A stretch of 64,000 nt of DNA. It comes from Emydura subglobosa. Lineage: Eukaryota; Chordata; Testudines; Chelidae. Where the stretch lies: assembly GCA_007922225.1 (NCBI GenBank), contig ML679956.1:74994095-75058094 (forward strand), written 5' to 3'. The position numbers and the translations under genes are program-made. Positions 57,801-63,800 of this stretch are shown here, piece by piece. How positions within the stretch are numbered: the first letter of the stretch is position 1; the number at the start of each line of letters is the position of its first letter. Under the pieces are notes generated by a model. That model had not been told where the DNA came from and did not search any database. It saw only the letters and a list, made by a program, of their open reading frames with translations.

Positions 57801-60800
57801 AGAGAATACTGTATAAGGGGGCTTCGAGGTCAAGGCCCTAATCTCGGAGACCCTCCTAGCTGAGGAAATGGCCACCAGGAAGGCTACCTTCCATGAAAGC
57901 ATGAGCAGAGGGCATGAAGCCATGGGTTCAAAGGGGGCCCCATGAGTCTCGAGAGGACCAGGTTGAGATCCCAGAGAGGCACCGGGTCATGGACCTGCAG
58001 ATAAAGCCTCTCCACCCCCTTGAGGAATCTGACTGACATGGGATGGAAGAACAGCGATCTCCTCTCTTGCGGCTGATGGAAGGCCGAAATAGCTGCCAAG
58101 TGAACTTTCAGTGAGGCCAGCACCAGACCCTGGAGCTTTAGCTGGAGCAGGTACTCCAGGATCGCCTGTATAGGAGAGGCTGGACAGGATACTCTGGAAG
58201 TCCGCCCAAGAGGTAAATCGTTTCCATGTAGCCCAATACATGACCTGTGTGGAAGGTTTCCTGCTGCCAAGCAGGACTTGTTGGACCTGCACCAAGCAGG
58301 CTCTCTCTCCATCAGCCACAGAGCCTCCAGGCTGTGAGGTGCAGGAAGTCCATGTCTGGGTGCAGCTGGCGACTGTGGTCCTGGGATAGAAGGTCGTGCA
58401 GCCTTCAGGGGTGAGGTGATCAAAAGGTCCAGCAGCATGCTGAACCAGTGCTGTCTCGGCCAGGCCGGAGCGATGAGTATAACGTCTTCCCTGTCCCTCT
58501 TTATTTTCAGCAGGACCTTGGGCAGGAGCGGAATGGGCGGAAACACGTACATGAGGGTCCCCATCCAGTTCACGAGGAACGCGTCGGAAATCGACCCAGT
58601 CTCGCGACCCCGGAGTGAACAGAACCTCAGACACTTGGTGTTCCAGGCCGATGCGAATAGGTCCAGTTGGGGAACGCCCCACTTCTGGAAGATCGTAGCC
58701 ACCACCTCTGGGTGCAACGACCAGTCATAGTGGGGTAGAAACGACCTGCTGAGGTGATCCACCTAGTCGTTCCTCACTCCCGGGAGGTGAGAGGCAGTCA
58801 AGTGGAAATCGTGCCTCACGGCAAAGTCCCACAGACGGGTATCTTCCTCGCAGAGTGCCGAGGAGCGCGCTCCCCCCTGCCTGTTTATGTAAAACATGGC
58901 TGCGGTGTTGTCCATCAGCACCTGCACCACTCTGCCTGTCAGGAATCAGAGGAACACCTTGCCTGGAGTGGTCTGAGCCTCAGACGAGCTACTCTCACTA
59001 CGAATGTGCAGGCCGCCATGTGGCCTAACAGCTGTAGGTAGCACATGGCTGTTGTCGTGGGGCATCGGTGCAGCTGGGAGATGATACAGACCATCGCCTC
59101 GAAACGTGGCTGAGGCAGGAAGGCTCTGGCCTGGGAAGTGTCCAGGGTGGCCCCAATGAATTCTATGCATTGCACTGGGGTTAGTGTGGACTTCTGCTCA
59201 TTTATGAGCAGTTCCAGCCTGCTGCACATGGAGCAAGTGAGGGTCACACTCTCCTGCACTTGGGACCTGGACCTGCCCCTCATCAGCCAATCTCCAGGTA
59301 AGGAAAAATTTGCACATCTTTTCATCTCAGGTGGGCAGCCACTACCGCCATGCACTTGGTTAACACCCTTGGAGCCGAGGACATGTCAAAGGGGAGGGCT
59401 GTGAACTGGTAGTGGGAGCCAGCCACCATGAAACGGAAAAAATGCCTGTGGCTGGGGAGGATAGACAAATGAAAGTATGCGTCCTTGAGGTCGAGGGCAG
59501 CATACCAGTCTCCTGGATCCAGGGAAGGGATTATGGAGGCTAGGGAGACCATGCGAAACCTGAGTCATTTGACATATTTGTTTAGACAACACAGGTCTAA
59601 TATGGGTCTCAGACCCCCCTTTGCCTTGGGGATGAGGAAGTACCTCGAATAGAACCCCTTCCCCCTTCTGTCTTGAGGGACCATTTCCACTGCTCCTATG
59701 TTGAGGAAGGTGTCCACTTCCTGCAAGAGGAGTTGCTCGTGAGAGGGGTTCCTGAAGAGGGACGTAGGGGGAGGGCTGTTGGGTGGGGGTAGATGATAAC
59801 TGTAGGGCACATCCCCCTGAGACTATCCCAAGGACCCAACTGTCTGAAGTGATCTTTGCCCATTCGGGATAGAAGGGTCTTAACCTGTTTAGGAAGGGGC
59901 AGGGTGGATCCAGGAAAGCAGTTGGGACACCACCCTCGGGCACACCATCAAAACTGTCTCCTCTGATTGCCCGACCCCTTGGGGGCCCCTGCTGGGGGGC
60001 TGAGGATGAGCTGGGGGGCTGGTTTCTCCTTCTAAACCCCCTATTCCTATAGGGTTGAAAAGGCCTGGGCAGAAGCCTTGGCTGCTGCTGTGCCTCGGGC
60101 TGTGACTGACGCAGGACTGCAGCCATGAGCACCTTCTCATGGAGATGGTGGAGGCTATGGCCCTACCTGCTGAGTCAGCAGTGTCACAGGACGTCTGGAG
60201 CGCTGCCCTAGCCACCGTGGTTCCTTCCTCCATGATGGTATTAAAGTCTGCGGCCTGGCCTTGGGGCAGGGCCTCAGCGAACCAGCTTAGGGAGTCCCAC
60301 AAGTTGAAGTTATATCTACCCAGGAGGGCCTGATGGTTGGCAAACCTGAACTGCAGGCTTGCCGTGGAGTAAACCTTTCTCCCAAACAAACCCAGCTTTT
60401 TGTTCTCTTTGTTCTTGGGAGTGGACCCTGGCTGACCTTGCCTGTCATGCTGGTTAGCTGCATCTACCAGGAGGGTTCCTTCGGCCAGGACATAATGCTT
60501 TCTCTCGGCCACCTTTGACATAGGGGCGACTGAGGAAGGGGTTTGTCACAGGGCCTTTACAATTTTAAGGACCCTTTCATGGACTGGGAGGGCCACTCTT
60601 GCTGGGGCAGCTGCCGCCAGCACATTAAAGAGGCTATCTTCGGCCTCTTCTAACTCTTTCACCTCCAGGCCCAAGTTGGAGGCCACCCTCATGAGCAGCT
60701 ACTGGTGGGCCCTGAAATGCTCCAGCGGCGCTGAGTGGTCCCTGGAGACTGCCTCATTCGGTGAGGAGGAAGAGGACTGCCAAGGCATGTCCTGCGGGTG

Positions 60801-63800
60801 CGCCCCCTCCTGGCGAAGGCTTGCACCCGTTGAGGGTCCCTCTGTGTGGTCCGACTCCTCATCCGAGAAGTGGTGTCTATGGGCCCCCTCCTGTGCCTGA
60901 GGCACAGATTGCATCCCAAATGAAAGGATGGATTGGGGCCCTGGCCCCATCTGGATACCCCATGGGGCCCAATAAGGCCACTGCTGCAGCCATTGACCCT
61001 GGGGCCAACCTGGGGCTGACTGTGCCACAGACTGTGATGCTGAGTGGGGGCATCGGCTCTCCTGATGGCTGTCCCCCCGGGAGACCCCGAGTCACTGGAC
61101 CGGTGGTGCCATGCATGTCCTCGGTCCTGGGCGCCCTTCCATGCTAGGGACCGCACTCTTGATGCCTCTGACCTGGGGGATGACAAGGACTGCCTCTGTC
61201 GCCATGAACGGTGCCGATGAACGGTGGTGTGCTCCGAAGAGCTAGAGGTACCAGACCGGCTCCTTCTCCCTTGGCAAAGTGGGAGGTAGTGGGGGGGCGG
61301 AGGTGGCATAGGCAAGGCCAACAAGGCTTTTGCTGCCTGAAAAGCCTCCAGTGTCGATGGCGTCGGCAGGGGCACTCTCCCACTCCCAGGAGTTGAGGGA
61401 GGCTCCCTCACTGGAGATGCAGGCACCGGAGAAGACTCAACACGCTGGGGCTGGTGCATCTCCGAACTCGACTCTGCCCGTATCGACGGCGCAGGGGAGT
61501 GTCCACGCTCTGCGTGCTGCTTCTTCCTCTTTGGTGCCGGCGATGATGCACAGTGCCGAGTCAAGGCCAGTGCCGGCAGTGCACTCTGCACCAAGGTCAC
61601 GCTCGGTGCCGTGATGAAGTGGGCCAGCTCGGATGTCAGGCAGAGTGTTGCCTCCATCAGCAGGGCTTTTAACTGGATTTCTCGGTCCTTCTGAGTCCTC
61701 TGTTTAAAAGCCCTGCAGATCTTGCACTTTTCTTTTCTCTCTCAAGCACTTAAGGCAGCGGTCGTGGGGGTCGCTGAGCAGGAAGTCCTTCCCGCAGGAG
61801 GCACACGGCTTGAATCTCAGCGACCAGGGCATAGCCCGGCTTCTTGAAGTCCCCGCAGGGATTTGCCTTATCTCTAACTACTCTTTTTAACAACACTTAA
61901 CAACTACTTAACTAACTAAACTACTTAGAATAACAAACAAGTTCAAAGAAGGGGAATAGTACTTGCTGAGAGCAAGGCTAGTTCCAGCAACGGTCATGAG
62001 CAGAAAGAAGGAACTGAGGGGGCGTAGGGCCAGCAGCGCCTAATATATCATGGCATGTGCACGGGAGCTCCAGGGGGCGCCAGAGCCGGCCCTATGTGAT
62101 CTGCTAAGGGAAAAAAGTTCCAGGAACCATGCATGGAGGCGTGCATACACCTATAGTGGAATGGACATGAGCAAGCTTTTGAAGAAGAACCCTAAAATAC
62201 AGCAGTGATCAGGAGAAAGAGGGTCCCTTGTAAGACACATCTGTGATATAGTTGGGAAATAGCGACAGCTCCAAACCCTCTCAGGCAGTTAGTCTTTTTT
62301 GAAAAGACCTTACTCATTCATCAGACCCAGAGCCATCAGTTTCCCTATTCTCTCCTGCGGCATCAATGCAGGGGAATTACTACAGCTCTAACTCTACAGG
62401 GCATGATTTTCAAAGAGCTGACCTCCAACTCCAAAAAGTCAGTGGAATCTGTGAATGCTCAGTGCCACCGAAAATCCACAGTAACACCTGCAAGCTGGGT
62501 AGTGCTAGAGTGGAAGGGTTGAAGGTGCAGAGTACTGGGAGCTGTAGCGTGTGGGAAGTGAAGCGATGACATGAAATCATTGCAACGAGCTTACTTAAGT
62601 TCACTAAAAACTATTACCACAGTCCTGTTACCAGCAATTGTTATGAGCATTAAGCAAACACAAGTTCCTACTAGATGGCCTGTAAAGCTGCAGTAGTAAG
62701 TCTGTACATTTGTTCTGTTTACCTTTCAAGGCTAATCTTTCCTCCTCTAATTTCTTTCGGAGCTGCCTGATTTCAAAATCTCTCTCTTTCACCAGTTTGT
62801 ACAGTCTGCCATTTTCATCTACGATCTCTCGAAGCTGATCCTGAAGCTGCTCATTTTCATCTTCGAGCAACCTAGAAAAACAAATCAGCAAACATGGCAG
62901 ATACCACAATGATGGGCTTCAAATAAATACTTGTAAAAATAAAATTAATAGTAAATTTGATGATATCTAAAACCATGCCTAATGAGCTATGTTTACTAGG
63001 GACATTAAGTGGAGTGGTATGTCCTGGACCTCAGACCAAATCACGAACTGACGTTCTGAGAGTCAATAAATTCAGTTAACTTCTTCCTTCATTTACACAA
63101 GCTTTTGTGCTTCTTGGTTTTGGCTGGGACAAGAAGTGGAAATATCACAAGAAAGGTGGCTCTGGTAGGATTCCTGTCTAGGTTACTGAGTTAATTGTCC
63201 TTAGCTTTATATAGCTGGTTCTTCCGAGAAAACCACACAGGTTCCCACCTCAGTGTCTCTTTCTCTATACCTGCTACAATGATCAGTACCCTCCCACAAC
63301 ACACCTTTTAAGATCCCTGGATTCCACACACGCCTATCACAACATGCGCTCATCCAGTGCACTAAATGCCCCAATGACAATTATGTGAGTGAAACCAGAC
63401 AATCACCATGCTCTCGAATGAACTCACACAGGAAATTGATAAAAGACAAAAACACTCTATCACTTGTGGGAGAATACTGTTCACTAAGAGATTGCTCTAT
63501 AGCTGACCTATCTGTCCTCATCCTCAAAGGAAACTGCACAACACTTTCAAAAGATGAGCCTGGGAACTTAAATTCATTACTCTGTTAGACACCAAAAATC
63601 ATGGCCTGAACAGAGACATTGGATTTTATGGCTTTTTACAACAATCTGTAACCCGCTAAACAACACCACTGCAGTCATAGGACAAAAAAAGGTAACAGGC
63701 TACTCTGCCTACACTGGTCCCTTACAATATGAGCTAACTACTTATGCTAAACAATCTGTTTCATCTTGCATTTTGCTGTGATGCTAGGCATAACTTTCCC

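Larger units (their letters stand above)
56903..62191 (-). mobile_element. DIRS-type retrotransposon, copy B (decayed)
   Basis: About 5.3 kb, minus strand, gene-sense. Order on the minus strand: gag-like ORF (61.66-59.9 kb), reverse transcriptase (59.81-58.94 kb), RNase H (about 58.9-58.6 kb), tyrosine recombinase (58.5-57.29 kb). The terminal block gctcatgtccattccactat-aggtg (56946-56970) recurs inverted at the far end (62148-62173). An extended match covers the 'ctccagggggcgccagagccggccctat' region, so the ends are inverted repeats of about 200 bp. An inner complementary arm lies at 57170-57212. It is a different subfamily from copy A but has the same plan. Stops and frameshifts make it inactive. 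Confidence 0.88.

Noticed and set aside
57884..61657. Long minus-strand frames (292, 322, 248 and 210 codons) as host genes
   Set aside because: They carry reverse transcriptase, recombinase and gag-like blocks and lie between inverted ends, so they are decayed DIRS parts and not host genes.
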